Positions 34,691 to 43,927 are shown, counted from the first letter of the stretch. The stretch is DNA of 64,000 nt from Pelosinus sp. UFO1 (GCF_000725345.1 NZ_CP008852.1:4084001-4148000); one strand, 5' to 3'. The notes: a model not told the origin generated them from the letters alone. Numbers and translations: made by a program.

Positions 34691-35401
34691 ATGAGGGTTC
34701 AATACATCGCTAAACGTCACTTTTTTTTATTTGTATTATCTACCCTATTATTAATAAGCACCTTATATGCCCATGATAATATAAGCCACAAACTATCGGG
34801 AAAAATCATTGTAGTGGATGCTGGTCATGGCGGTATTGACCCTGGTGCAAATCGTCAAGGCGTTCTCGAAAAAGATATTAATTTAGCCATAGCGTTACAA
34901 CTTAAAAATATTCTTAATGAATATGGTGCAAAGGTGGTACTATCTCGTCAATCGGATATTGACCTAAGCCCCGAGTGCGACAATGAAAAAGTTAGAGGGC
35001 GCTATCGTCGTGATTTGACTGCTCGCGTAGAAATGGCCGAAGAATCAGATGCCGATTTATTCATTAGTCTTCATGCTAACGCGGTCTCAAACGCAAGTAG
35101 GCAAGGTGCAGAGGTTTTTTATTATGCTAAATCCGAAACTGGCAAGGAATTATCCAATGCGATTCAAGCTGAGCTCGGCAAAGTGGTAAAAACTCCGCGA
35201 GCAGCCAACCCTGCCCACTACTTTGTATTACGTCGCAATAAGATTCCTGCTGCACTTATCGAAGTTGGGTATATTACCAATACAGTAGAACGTTCCCTAT
35301 TGCAGACACCAGAACATCAGAAGAAACTGGCAGACGCAATTGCGAAAGGCATTAATTCTTATTATCACCCTTCTTTTTCACTACCTAGAACCACAGGTTA
35401 G
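34691..35401 (+). CDS. N-acetylmuramoyl-L-alanine amidase (Amidase_3, CwlD-like)
   Basis: Zinc amidase cleaving the amide between MurNAc and the stem peptide, 236 aa. An N-terminal signal/anchor (FFLFVLSTLLLISTLY) precedes the catalytic domain. Zinc ligands: His in IVVDAGHGGIDPGA, Glu in LEKDINLAIALQL, His in LFISLHANAVS; catalytic Glu in AALIEVGYITN. TAAGGAGG precedes the ATG; an in-frame GTG 9 bp upstream overlaps the ribosome site and is rejected. Single-domain architecture and size match CwlD, the spore-cortex amidase, but vegetative relatives are similar. Confidence 0.92.
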   Translation: MRVQYIAKRHFFLFVLSTLLLISTLYAHDNISHKLSGKIIVVDAGHGGIDPGANRQGVLEKDINLAIALQLKNILNEYGAKVVLSRQSDIDLSPECDNEKVRGRYRRDLTARVEMAEESDADLFISLHANAVSNASRQGAEVFYYAKSETGKELSNAIQAELGKVVKTPRAANPAHYFVLRRNKIPAALIEVGYITNTVERSLLQTPEHQKKLADAIAKGINSYYHPSFSLPRTTG

Positions 35402-35447
35402 CTTAACTAATGCTGCTGGTTAAGCCATTGAACTTCTACAAAAAACA

Positions 35448-36875
35448 TTAGAATTTGCTGAGAAAAGCCGGTTGCCACACTGTGTGGTTAAACATGATAC
35501 CAAATTGATTTTTCGTCTCAACTCGGATAAAAAGAAAATTCTTCAATTGGGTTGGGGATGAAGAAATCTTAATGATAACATCATCTGGGTAACGCACAAT
35601 ATCATCTGGAGATAAGTTGGTATCGGCCTTACTAAAATAAACTGTTTGCTTCTCTCTACTCATTTGATGATCCGATAGACTAAAGGTCACAATTGACACA
35701 TCATATTGATTTCGTTTTTTCGAAAATCCTGGTATATGAAAACGTATCCAAATCGTGTTGCCTTGCATATAGCTATAAATGCTTGTTATTTTCCCTTTAG
35801 GTTCCAAAGCACCAACTGGATTTACGCCCCGAGGATTCACTAAAATTGGCTCCTGATTGGACCAAGTATCAAGATTTCGTAAATCTACATCCAGCGGTAT
35901 CTGTGTTATTAAAGGAAAATGCACCTCCTCAAACAATTCATTCTTGCGAATGAAGCTATATAATAAGCTCGACATAATCGGGACGCGAATTTGACTAACA
36001 TATTCTTTAATGGATTGCTCTTTCAAAGCTTCCATATCCGAGTTTATTGGATATTGCAGCCAGCTACTAGGCTGTGTCTGGTATAATGGTTTTGGCGGTG
36101 ACAACAAAGCATCTGTTTTATAACCATGGGGGATTGGAAAATCCCCACGATGGATTAAATATGTATATAAATTAACTCCTGGTACGAATTCACCCTTGCT
36201 AAGTTTCATAAAAGCAGCAGCAACAAAGGCCCAAGTCGACGCATGATCAGGGTGCTCATCTGCTGGATGTGGTGCTAAAATAAGGTTAGGTTGAAACGCA
36301 AGCATTATTTGTTCTAGATTATTTAAAACAGTTTCTCCAGTATAAGGAGCATTTTGCTGATAACTAGTCGTATAGGGTGAATGATCACTTCCAGTATAAC
36401 GAGATTGATAAGGCTGGCTATTATTCCAATAATCCGACCATATTGCTCTAAGGCCGCGATCAGGAAACCCGAGAAAAATAATTTGTTTTTCTGGCACGCC
36501 CAGCAAATGCAGCGCATGTAATGTTTCACTCTGACGGGCATACCCCGAATTCACGTAGTCTTCATTAGTAAGGAACAAACGATGGAACTGTTCTTCTGTA
36601 GCAACAGTAAAGCCATCACCATTCGTCATGAAAACAACCATAACTTGTCCGCCTGCTGCAATGACATCATGGATGACACCAGCGCAGCCGAGTGTTTCAT
36701 CATCACAATGAGGAGCGATCACTAGTAAGCGGGTCTGTTTTTGTACTACAGGCAAAGATTGAAGTAGCACATTGGCCTCAGGTTTTTCCTGATAGTAAAA
36801 ATAGAGAGAACTTATAAAATATAAAATAATACTTACTCCTACTATTACATATAGTATCTTGTAAATATGCCTCAA
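35448..36875 (-). CDS. PIG-L family deacetylase, membrane anchored
   Basis: 475 aa, TTG start. One N-terminal membrane segment (ILYVIVGVSIILYFISSLYF) anchors it. The LmbE/PIG-L catalytic domain covers residues about 45-260, with the zinc motif APHCDDETLGCAG and the distal APHPADEHPDHASTWAF; it removes acetyl groups from GlcNAc-type substrates. A C-terminal region of about 180 residues with beta-rich character (residues 300-475) is not assigned and is unusual for the short LmbE proteins. Substrate might be a cell-wall or glycolipid GlcNAc (inference). Confidence 0.88.
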   Translation of the reverse strand: MRHIYKILYVIVGVSIILYFISSLYFYYQEKPEANVLLQSLPVVQKQTRLLVIAPHCDDETLGCAGVIHDVIAAGGQVMVVFMTNGDGFTVATEEQFHRLFLTNEDYVNSGYARQSETLHALHLLGVPEKQIIFLGFPDRGLRAIWSDYWNNSQPYQSRYTGSDHSPYTTSYQQNAPYTGETVLNNLEQIMLAFQPNLILAPHPADEHPDHASTWAFVAAAFMKLSKGEFVPGVNLYTYLIHRGDFPIPHGYKTDALLSPPKPLYQTQPSSWLQYPINSDMEALKEQSIKEYVSQIRVPIMSSLLYSFIRKNELFEEVHFPLITQIPLDVDLRNLDTWSNQEPILVNPRGVNPVGALEPKGKITSIYSYMQGNTIWIRFHIPGFSKKRNQYDVSIVTFSLSDHQMSREKQTVYFSKADTNLSPDDIVRYPDDVIIKISSSPTQLKNFLFIRVETKNQFGIMFNHTVWQPAFLSKF

Positions 36876-37033
36876 ACGATAACAACCCTTTCCAGTAAAG
36901 TTTATATTAGTCTTCCGCCAATGTCATATCTAATACAAGGAACAAGCGTGATGATTTTTATTATGCTACAAATTTTATTTTTTTATCGACTACTCACAAC
37001 TGGTAGTTGTTTTTTTTAGCCGTGGTTAGAACA

Positions 37034-37086
37034 AAAATAAGCCTTGTTGAGATAAATCTACACTTTATCTCAACAAGGCTTATTTT
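37034..37086. terminator. Strong intrinsic terminator after the P-type ATPase gene
   Basis: 23-bp perfect stem (central arm GCCTTGTTGAGATAAA) with a 7-base loop TCTACAC and A/T tracts at both ends. Confidence 0.95.
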
Positions 37087-37116
37087 GAGGGCTACTACTA
37101 TTTTTACATTAGGGTA

Positions 37117-39042
37117 TCATTCATGGCGCAATAAACGTGCGGAATTCAATACAACTAAAATTGCTCCTACATTATGCACAATGGCAGCGGCAACAGGTCC
37201 TAATAATCCTAAAGCGGCCAATATAATTGCAGCAAGATTAATTACATTAGCAACTACAATATTTTGCCAAATGGTGCGAATGGCTTTTCGACTTTTCTGT
37301 ATTGTCTCCGGTATCTTTTTCAAGTCATCAGACAATAATACAATATCTGCCGCCTCAATCGCTATATCTGTTCCAGAATACCCCATAGCAATGCCGATAT
37401 CCGCCTTAGCCAAAGCAGGTGCATCATTGATTCCATCGCCGAGCATTGCCACCTTGAAACCTTCTCGTTGATAGGTTTCAACATATTTTACTTTATCATC
37501 AGGTAGTAAGTCCCCATGTATGACGGGAATATTCACTTCTGCTCCTACTGCATTTCCCACTGCTGTCGCATCACCAGTCAATAGCACTACTTTCTTAATT
37601 TGCTCACGCTGTAATGCCTCGATTGCTTCTTTAGCTCCTTCACGTATAGGATCTTGAATGGTAATGATCCCCACAATATCACCATTCGCTGCAATAAAAA
37701 CGACTGTCGCTCCCGCCCCTTGATTTTCAATGCAGTATTCTTCTTGATCCGTTGTCAGCATAATATCTCGGTTTTTTATTAGCCATCGATTACCTAACAA
37801 GAAAATTTCATCATCTTTTTTCGCTACTATACCTTGCCCAATGACAGGTTCCCAAACCGTCGGTTCAATAAACGAAACGCCTTCTTTTTCTGCCTCTTGT
37901 ATAATTGCTTTTGCCAAATGATGCTCAGAACGTTTTTCAATGCCAGCTGCGATTGCTAGTAACTGGTTTCGTTGCCACCCATTGTAACAACGAATGTCTT
38001 TCAAAAAAGGTTTCCCTAATGTGATCGTTCCTGTTTTATCAAATACAACTGTATCTAAAGAGCCTACCCTTTCTAATATTTCGCCTCCCTTGATCAAAAT
38101 ACCACGGCGAGCAGCAGCTCCAATAGCGGCTGCTACAGCTGTAGGAGTACTTAATAGCATAGCACAAGGGCAAAAAACAATTAAAATAGTTACTCCTCTT
38201 ACAATATCGCCTGTCACTAGATAAACTAACACTGCAATCGCAAGACTTAATGGTACAAACCAATTTGCCCAGGTATCAATAATTCGGGCACTAGGCGCCT
38301 TACTTGCTTGCGCCTCTTTAACCATTTTAATGATATGACCTAACGCTGTGTCTTGACCAACCTTCGTTGCGACAATTTCAATACTCCCCATGGCTACTAT
38401 CGTTCCACCAAAAACATTCACTCCCGTATGACATTCAACTGGGATTGATTCCCCGGTTATCGTCGCTTGATCAACGGTTGCATGACCAGCTGTTACCATG
38501 CCGTCCACTGGAATTTTCTCTCCTGGTTTTACTAATAAGATGTCTCCCGGTTTTACTAATTCGGCAGCAATTTCTCGTTCGCTGCCCCCTTCTAAAATGC
38601 GGGCTTTTAAGGGAGTTAAATCTGCAAGTTTTTTTAATGCGGTATTTGATTTTTCTAGGGTAATATGCTCCAACATTTCGCCTATCGTCATGATTAGTGC
38701 AACTTCAGCAGCGGCAAAATATTCCCCAATGGCAATGGAAGCAACAATCGCAATACTTACCAACAAACCCACCTTGGTATCACCACGACGATAAATGGCG
38801 CTAACTGCTTCTTTAATAATCGGCAATCCCCCAATGATTGCCGCAAGCAAAGCTGTATTGATTCCTAGAATATTTGGCAGCCACTCCAGCCAATAGCCAA
38901 GTAACAAAATCGATGTAGCAGCGATTACTATAAAGTCCTGTGTATGACTTCCTTCTCCATGTTCCATGCAGTTGGATTCATTTTCTATTTTTTCTGCGCT
39001 AATTGCTTCTTTTTTCATTAGCAACTTTTCCTCGCTCCTCAT
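37117..39042 (-). CDS. P1B-type heavy-metal-translocating ATPase
   Basis: Membrane metal exporter, 641 aa. Visible motifs: TITGESIPVE (actuator), FCPCAMLLSTP (CPC in the metal-binding helix), VFDKTGTITLG (phosphorylated Asp), GDGINDAPALAKADIGIAMG (hinge) and C-terminal HNVGAILVVLNSARLL. The usual SEHP motif reads SEHHLAKAI. No N-terminal HMA or CxxC metal-binding domain; only a short Cys/His stretch (NCMEHGEGSH). CPC plus the HNxG end leaves the metal (Zn, Cd, Co, Mn) open. It follows the MarR gene, whose stop lies 2 bp before the ATG, so both form one operon. Confidence 0.93.
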   Translation of the reverse strand: MRSEEKLLMKKEAISAEKIENESNCMEHGEGSHTQDFIVIAATSILLLGYWLEWLPNILGINTALLAAIIGGLPIIKEAVSAIYRRGDTKVGLLVSIAIVASIAIGEYFAAAEVALIMTIGEMLEHITLEKSNTALKKLADLTPLKARILEGGSEREIAAELVKPGDILLVKPGEKIPVDGMVTAGHATVDQATITGESIPVECHTGVNVFGGTIVAMGSIEIVATKVGQDTALGHIIKMVKEAQASKAPSARIIDTWANWFVPLSLAIAVLVYLVTGDIVRGVTILIVFCPCAMLLSTPTAVAAAIGAAARRGILIKGGEILERVGSLDTVVFDKTGTITLGKPFLKDIRCYNGWQRNQLLAIAAGIEKRSEHHLAKAIIQEAEKEGVSFIEPTVWEPVIGQGIVAKKDDEIFLLGNRWLIKNRDIMLTTDQEEYCIENQGAGATVVFIAANGDIVGIITIQDPIREGAKEAIEALQREQIKKVVLLTGDATAVGNAVGAEVNIPVIHGDLLPDDKVKYVETYQREGFKVAMLGDGINDAPALAKADIGIAMGYSGTDIAIEAADIVLLSDDLKKIPETIQKSRKAIRTIWQNIVVANVINLAAIILAALGLLGPVAAAIVHNVGAILVVLNSARLLRHE

Positions 39043-39044
39043 GT

Positions 39045-39464
39045 CTAGAACGCCTCCTCATTAATTTTCTTAAGGATTTTGATCAATTGCTCATTTTCTT
39101 CACTGGAAAGGACGGCGAGAATTTGCTCTGTTAGATTAGAATGATATTGATGATGTTCAGAAAAAGCATGCAGACCTTTTTCTGTTAGCGTTATAAGATG
39201 GACACGCCGATCTTCCTTGACAGACTCCCGTTTGGCGTATTCTTTTTTTTCTAATCGATCAACGGTAACGGTTGTCGTCCCTGTCGTTACTCCTAAGTGC
39301 TGAGCAAGAGTTTTCATCTTCATTTGACCGTATGTACCTAATATCTCAATTGCATGGGCCTCGGACACGGTCAAATCGCTAGTTTTTATCACCGAGTTCT
39401 CCCACGAAGAAAAACCATTATAAAAAGTAAACAATTCATGTGTTAATTCATCCAATGTATTCAT
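39045..39464 (-). CDS. MarR-family regulator of the metal ATPase
   Basis: 139 aa from the ATG at 39464 (MNTLDELTHELFTFYNG), which has AAGGAG 9 bases upstream; an earlier ATG overlaps that ribosome site. Winged helix with MKTLAQHLGVTTGTTTVTVDRLEKKEYAKR and the wing VKEDRRVHLITLTEKG. A perfect GTTTGA-TAT-TCAAAC dyad lies 45 bp upstream. Being first in the operon with the ATPase, it probably represses both and is relieved by metal; no metal-binding Cys cluster is present. Confidence 0.92.
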   Translation of the reverse strand: MNTLDELTHELFTFYNGFSSWENSVIKTSDLTVSEAHAIEILGTYGQMKMKTLAQHLGVTTGTTTVTVDRLEKKEYAKRESVKEDRRVHLITLTEKGLHAFSEHHQYHSNLTEQILAVLSSEENEQLIKILKKINEEAF

Positions 39465-39508
39465 ATTCCTTAACTCCTTCGACATTCAAATTGTTAGACA
39501 TAAATAAT

Positions 39509-39523
39509 GTTTGATATTCAAAC
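39509..39523. promoter_or_regulatory. MarR-type operator
   Basis: Perfect palindrome GTTTGATATTCAAAC (6-bp arms, 3-bp centre) in the upstream region of the MarR-ATPase operon. A half site ATTCAAAT also occurs at 39484-39491. Confidence 0.65.
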
Positions 39524-39580
39524 TAATAATAAAATATACAGTAACATTTGTCAATTAAATTTTCCATTTTGCTAGTCAAA

Positions 39581-39818
39581 ATAAGAAAAACGCTACGCGT
39601 CCTTTTAAAAGATAGACGTTTTGAAACACAAAGACACAAAGCCGCTTACGCGGACACGGAGAACACAGAGGGGTAGAATAAAAATGTCTCTGTGTTCTTT
39701 GTGCATCTTTGTGTTCTCTGTGTTTAACGTACTCTTTTGTGTGCTGCACCGCAGCATTGCGTCTTTGTGGTTCAATGGTTTTACCCCAAAAAACTTATAC
39801 TTTCTGATTCCGTAAAAA
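39581..39818. repeat. 238-bp dispersed repeat, copy 2
   Basis: Differs from copy 1 only at A39663. Same boundaries: ATAAGAAAAACGC at the left and CTTTCTGATTCCGTAAAAA at the right. Here the inner hairpin arms GAACACAGAG/CTCTGTGTTC pair perfectly over 10 bp. No target-site duplication is seen. The right end abuts a terminator-like stem. Confidence 0.9.
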
Positions 39819-39844
39819 GAGACTGGCTATTTTGCCTGTCTCTT
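39814..39844 (-). terminator. Stem-loop abutting repeat copy 2
   Basis: Arms AGAGAC-T-GGC and GCC-T-GTCTCT with a 6-base loop and one T-T mismatch; on the minus strand it is followed by TTTTTACGG, so it reads as an intrinsic terminator leftwards. Its T-run is the end of the repeat. Confidence 0.7.
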
Positions 39845-39870
39845 CCTGCCCTTACGTTATTCTACAATCT

Positions 39871-39900
39871 AAAAGCTCCGCTTTTATGCGGAGCTCTTTT
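39871..39900. terminator. Bidirectional intrinsic terminator
   Basis: Stem AGCTCCGC/GCGGAGCT with loop TTTTAT, flanked by AAAA and TTTTT. It ends the small orphan gene on the minus strand. Confidence 0.88.
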
Positions 39901-39923
39901 TGACTCTTGTTTATATGTATTAT

Positions 39924-40238
39924 TTAGTCTGTACTATCGTTACCTGAATAGCTTACTAAATGGGAAAATCCCTTTGCTTCGAATTTGAAAATAGCTAATC
40001 CTTCTTCAAATTTTTCTGGACAATCGTGAACTTTTGAAACCAAAAACTCTAAGCCATATTGGGAAAAGATATTCCATAAAGAGCATGGGAGTTCGTCTAA
40101 TTCCTTATATGTTATTAAGAATTGCTCATTATATTGCCCCTGGAACAGCCTCTCCCTCCACAGACAGTCTTGACTGATATCTCTCACAACATCTTCTAGG
40201 TATTTTTCGTGGGATTTCTCTGCAATAGCAAATTTCAT
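39924..40238 (-). CDS. Uncharacterised small acidic protein
   Basis: 104 aa, family not recognised. Sequence looks like a soluble globular domain (MKFAIAEKSHEKYLEDVVRD, ITYKELDELPCSLWNIFSQYGLEFLVSK). TAGGAAATAATAATC lies before the ATG, a moderate ribosome site. No membrane segment or motif is visible. It stands alone with its own terminator downstream and 160 bp upstream of ArsM-ArsN2 gene end, so no operon partner is indicated. Confidence 0.65.
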   Translation of the reverse strand: MKFAIAEKSHEKYLEDVVRDISQDCLWRERLFQGQYNEQFLITYKELDELPCSLWNIFSQYGLEFLVSKVHDCPEKFEEGLAIFKFEAKGFSHLVSYSGNDSTD

Positions 40239-40396
40239 GATTATTATTTCCTACTTTCATTCAATTTAAGGAGTACAGATTAGGGGGACTATGCTACATC
40301 ATCGAAATCATACCACTTCTAGCATGCAATTGCCAGGAAGAATCATCCTCAAGCTTTTTCGTATCGAACTTATCGCCACGTCCCTTCACCAGGGTA

Positions 40397-41632
40397 TTAT
40401 AACTTTAACTTCATACAACTACTTGATGTGGGGCAGCAACTATCCAATGCCGAACTTTGCATGAGATCAGCAGATATTTCCGAACGTTCTATCTTATAAA
40501 ATCCCCAGCGTGCCGCAAACTTTTCTGCTGTTTGCGTTAAAAGGTATATTTCTTGAATACCTGCCTGACGTGCTATAGATAATGAGTGCTCAACTAAAGC
40601 AGTTGCAATTTTACGTTTGCGAAATTCTTGAAGAACCGCCATGGATCTTAACATGACTTGAGTTCCAGCAAATTCAAGACCGATTACACCGATAACCCTT
40701 TCTTGAACAGCTACCAGAAAATTGGCCAGGTTTTCTTCTACCCCAGAGCTTGTTAGCCCATTTTCAAGTAGAAGTTTATGAATGGCAGACAAATCTGTAT
40801 CTTTAGCAATGCGGATTGAATAATCACTGCCTTCATTAAAAACTTTTACAGGTTTTTTAGCGCGAATAAAGGCGCTGACTAAAGCTCCCTTTAACTCTTC
40901 TCTTTCTACTTGAGAGAATTCAGGTAAAAAAGATGCTCCATGCTCATCACTAAAGTCATAAGTTCTTGTCCTTACAATTTCTATATTTGTAAATCCTGCT
41001 GCAGTTAGTTTCTCTTGGTATTCTTGTTCAAGTAATGCCCCTGCAATACATCCAGCCCAAGCAGTTATGCTTTTCTGCACACTTACTGGTAGTTGGCGGG
41101 TTACTACAATATCAGATATAGCAAATCTGCCGCCAGGTTTTAGCACACGATATCCTTCCTGTAATACCCGATCTTTATCAGCAGAAAGATTAATTACACA
41201 ATTGGAGATAATTACATCTATCGTATTATCCCCCAATGGAATGCCTTCAATGTGACCTTTTAAGAACTCGGCATTTAAAATATTAGAAGAAGCTTGGTTT
41301 TTTTTTGCGACAGCTAACATTTCATCTGTCATATCCAGGCCATATGCTTTTCCATAAGGTCCAACCCGCCTTGCTGAAAGGAGTACGTCAAGGCCAGCCC
41401 CGCTGCCTAGATCAAGAACAACTTCCCCGGGGTACAGCTCGGCAAGAGCCGTTGGATTGCCACAGCCAAAAGATGCCTTTACAATATCTTCTGACAATCC
41501 TTCCACGTCATTTTTTTCATATAGTCTTCCAGTTACCGGATTTTCAGAGGTAGAAGCTCCACAGCAATTAAGCTTATTTGTAATAGCCTGCGCATATTTT
41601 TTTCTTACATTTTCCCTAATATCCTGTGTCAT
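40397..41632 (-). CDS. arsM: Arsenite methyltransferase fused to ArsN2-type N-acetyltransferase
   Basis: 411 aa, two enzymes in one chain. Residues 1-260 are ArsM: SAM site [28 protein letters not shown], and the arsenite-binding cysteines in SFGCGNP (C57), SNCVINLS (C145) and [10 protein letters not shown] (C195); a vicinal NCCG lies near the N-terminus. Residues about 270-400 are a GNAT domain of ArsN2 type ([56 protein letters not shown]), ending in a Cys-rich tail [21 protein letters not shown] precedes the ATG at 41632. Methylates arsenite and probably acetylates an arsenic-related compound. MarR gene upstream. Confidence 0.92.
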   Translation of the reverse strand: MTQDIRENVRKKYAQAITNKLNCCGASTSENPVTGRLYEKNDVEGLSEDIVKASFGCGNPTALAELYPGEVVLDLGSGAGLDVLLSARRVGPYGKAYGLDMTDEMLAVAKKNQASSNILNAEFLKGHIEGIPLGDNTIDVIISNCVINLSADKDRVLQEGYRVLKPGGRFAISDIVVTRQLPVSVQKSITAWAGCIAGALLEQEYQEKLTAAGFTNIEIVRTRTYDFSDEHGASFLPEFSQVEREELKGALVSAFIRAKKPVKVFNEGSDYSIRIAKDTDLSAIHKLLLENGLTSSGVEENLANFLVAVQERVIGVIGLEFAGTQVMLRSMAVLQEFRKRKIATALVEHSLSIARQAGIQEIYLLTQTAEKFAARWGFYKIERSEISADLMQSSALDSCCPTSSSCMKLKL

Positions 41633-41723
41633 AAACAAACCTCCTACTATTTTTTATAAAAAAGTCATGCTACTAAAGTGTCAACATCAATTTAATATTA
41701 GCCCAATCATGCTTTCAGCTTTT

Positions 41724-42167
41724 TTAGCAACATTTCGTATTTTTTAGTGCATCTGCAAAAATTTGCAAGCTCTCAATTACCTGCTCACGCTTTCCTTCAG
41801 GGACAGCATTTAATATTTCGGAAAAGTATACTTCCATCCGTTGCTCAATGCTTTTAAATAATTCTTCTCCCTTATCAGTAAGCTTTAACTTGACGAAACG
41901 CCGATCTTCTGGATCCGCTTCCCGCAGCATGGTGCCATTATTGACCAGCTGATCTACGGTTCTACTTACAGTACTTTTATCAAGATTAAGTAATTCAGCC
42001 AGTTCATTGACAGATATTTGCTGCTTTCGACCGGTTTCAATGATTGCATGGCATTGTGTTAATGTAATACCACAACATATTGCCCCACCACGCTCTAAAA
42101 GTCCAAGTTTTCGGATTAGTAACCGAGTCATTTCTCTAAGACGTTGACTTGGATCAACAAAATTCAT
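41724..42167 (-). CDS. MarR-family regulator, Cys-rich, upstream of arsM-arsN2
   Basis: 147 aa from ATG 42167 (MNFVDPSQRLREMTRLLIRK) behind AGGAGGTGGTTCT; the frame runs 16 codons further upstream across the ribosome site. Winged helix: SVNELAELLNLDKSTVSRTVDQLVNNG and DPEDRRFVKLKLTDKGEE. Cysteines cluster as GAICCGITLTQCH in helix 2 and as NTKCC at the C-terminus, an arrangement that could bind arsenite. It lies 91 bp upstream of arsM-arsN2 on the same strand; a TTGACA within the gap hints at an extra promoter. Confidence 0.9.
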   Translation of the reverse strand: MNFVDPSQRLREMTRLLIRKLGLLERGGAICCGITLTQCHAIIETGRKQQISVNELAELLNLDKSTVSRTVDQLVNNGTMLREADPEDRRFVKLKLTDKGEELFKSIEQRMEVYFSEILNAVPEGKREQVIESLQIFADALKNTKCC

Positions 42168-42202
42168 AGAACCACCTCCTAGTACAATTTTACTAATATT
42201 AA

Positions 42203-42215
42203 TTGCAAATTGCAA
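42203..42215. promoter_or_regulatory. MarR-type operator candidate upstream of the Cys-rich regulator
   Basis: TTGCAA-A-TTGCAA, two palindromic hexamers, centred 42 bp before the MarR ATG. Position and symmetry suit autorepression. Confidence 0.5.
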
Positions 42216-42246
42216 CTGTTTCTTTAAGAAACCATATAAAAGAAAG

Positions 42247-42278
42247 AAGGGCAGTTAGATCTACGCCTAACTGCCCTT
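42247..42278 (-). terminator. Intrinsic terminator of the pirin gene
   Basis: 12-bp stem AAGGGCAGTTAG/CTAACTGCCCTT with 8-base loop; the minus strand continues CTTTCTTTTATATGG. Confidence 0.88.
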
Positions 42279-42318
42279 CCCCTTTAACAAGTCTCTTATA
42301 CTGTTGAGAAAGATTTGA

Positions 42319-43161
42319 TTATCGGATAAACTTATTTTCCTCTAAATCTTTAAAAGCTTGATTCAATTCTTCTTTTGTATTCATAACGATGGGTCCTCCC
42401 CATGCAATTGGTTCCTTAAGGGGTTTCCCAGCTAAGAATAAAAATCTTATACCAGTATTTGAAGCTTTTACCCAAAAGGTATCTCCTTCATTAAATAGTA
42501 TCGCATGTTTCTCCGAAATAAACTCCTCATTACCTGGACTAAAACAACCTCCTCCTTGAAGAATATATACAAATAATGTGGAATCTGCTTCCGTCTGGAA
42601 AGACCATTCACAATTTTCCTTTACTTCTACATCAAAATATAAGGGTTTGACGTAATCGCCTTGGATAGCACCAGATACTTCTTTATAATTTCCAGAAATT
42701 ATATGTATTTTATAATCATCCTCCTCAATAACAGGGATGTTCTTCTTTAGAATATCTCGATACTTAGGTGCAACCATTTTATCCTTAGAAGACAGATTGA
42801 GCCATATCTGAGCTCCCAGCATTCGATCACTAGATTTTGGCATTTCTTGATGAATAATCCCAGATCCTGCAGTCATCCATTGACAGTCTCCATCCAAAAT
42901 ACTACCTTTATTCCCTAGGCTATCTCCGTGTTCTATATCTCCATTTATAAGATAGGTGATGGTTTCTATACCACGGTGAGGGTGCCAAGGGAATCCTTTG
43001 ATATAATCATCAGGATTCACAGAATCAAAAGCATCTAACATTAAAAATGGATCAAAATCTTTAACATCATCATGGCCAAAAACTCTTACTAGCTTGACAC
43101 CAGCACCATCTATTGCCTGTTCTCCTGTTACAATTCTGCGAATTGTCCGGATATTACTCAT
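42319..43161 (-). CDS. Pirin family protein
   Basis: 280 aa from the ATG behind GGGAGGTAAATTACTT; the six extra upstream codons include the ribosome site. Double cupin: N-terminal domain with the metal-site motif FPWHPHRGIETITYLINGDIEHGDS (H residues in PHRG and HGD) and MTAGSGIIHQEMP; C-terminal domain LFVYILQGGG and ILFNEGDTFWVKA. Pirins may oxidise quercetin-like flavonols or act in redox control. Monocistronic. Confidence 0.93.
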   Translation of the reverse strand: MSNIRTIRRIVTGEQAIDGAGVKLVRVFGHDDVKDFDPFLMLDAFDSVNPDDYIKGFPWHPHRGIETITYLINGDIEHGDSLGNKGSILDGDCQWMTAGSGIIHQEMPKSSDRMLGAQIWLNLSSKDKMVAPKYRDILKKNIPVIEEDDYKIHIISGNYKEVSGAIQGDYVKPLYFDVEVKENCEWSFQTEADSTLFVYILQGGGCFSPGNEEFISEKHAILFNEGDTFWVKASNTGIRFLFLAGKPLKEPIAWGGPIVMNTKEELNQAFKDLEENKFIR

Positions 43162-43328
43162 AAGTAATTTACCTCCCAAGCTCTATTTTTATAGGCTCCC
43201 ACGGAATGATGGAATCTATTAGTAAAATGATATGGTTCCTATACTTTATTCTAACTTACACTCAATGAAAATATAAAATGCCAGCCAACAATTTAATACT
43301 AACCGTCAGCTGACACTTTACCTAATTA

Positions 43329-43568
43329 TTAAAGATTATTATGTGTTCCATCACAGAATGGAGGTGTTTTAGTATGCTTACAGGCACAGAGATAAACCGT
43401 TTCATCTTTTTCAGCAGTAAACGCTAATGGCTCAAATGAAGTTCCTTTATGTGCCCCATCACAAAATGGTTGATTAGAGCTTTTGCCACATTTACACCAA
43501 TAGTAGGTTTCACCCTTCTTAACATCAACAGCAATAGGTGATTTTTGAGAAATTACTGGTTTTTCCAT
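43329..43568 (-). CDS. Double CDGSH iron-sulfur protein
   Basis: 79 aa. Two CDGSH [2Fe-2S] motifs: CKCGKSSNQPFCDGAH (residues about 24-39) and CACKHTKTPPFCDGTH (about 60-75), each with the 3-Cys/1-His ligand set. Tandem small CDGSH proteins are typical of prokaryotes; a role in electron transfer or iron-sulfur handling is presumed. GAGGAGAGATAAG precedes the ATG. Monocistronic, close to pirin and arsenic genes. Confidence 0.95.
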   Translation of the reverse strand: MEKPVISQKSPIAVDVKKGETYYWCKCGKSSNQPFCDGAHKGTSFEPLAFTAEKDETVYLCACKHTKTPPFCDGTHNNL

Positions 43569-43821
43569 TCTTATCTCTCCTCTTTTAAATTCTTCTATTA
43601 ATTAAGTTTATTAATAGACATCATTAATTTATCTACGCTTCAATTTATACTATTTGTATAACCTTTTCATGCATTAAATAAGAAGAGTATTTAGATTCAT
43701 CATCATTGTACCACTTTATGGTAAAACCTTAAATATAAATAATAAAATACGATAGATAAGTACTACATTTTGGCCATATCTTTTTGCTGAAATATCATTT
43801 TACAACTTATTTTTCTCCTCC

Positions 43822-43877
43822 AAATCAAAAGGACTCAACTAGTAAGAATACTATCTGCTGGCTGAGCCTTTTGATTT
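43822..43877 (-). terminator. Intrinsic terminator of the chemoreceptor gene
   Basis: Arms AAATCAAAAGG-A-CTCA and TGAG-CCTTTTGATTT with one bulged A and a 25-base loop; T-tracts on both strands. The rest of the spacer 43569-43821 shows no gene. Confidence 0.75.
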
Positions 43878-43927
43878 TTTAGCACATTATAATGTAAAAT
43901 TTCTTCACACTTTTGGAGTTGGTTATG

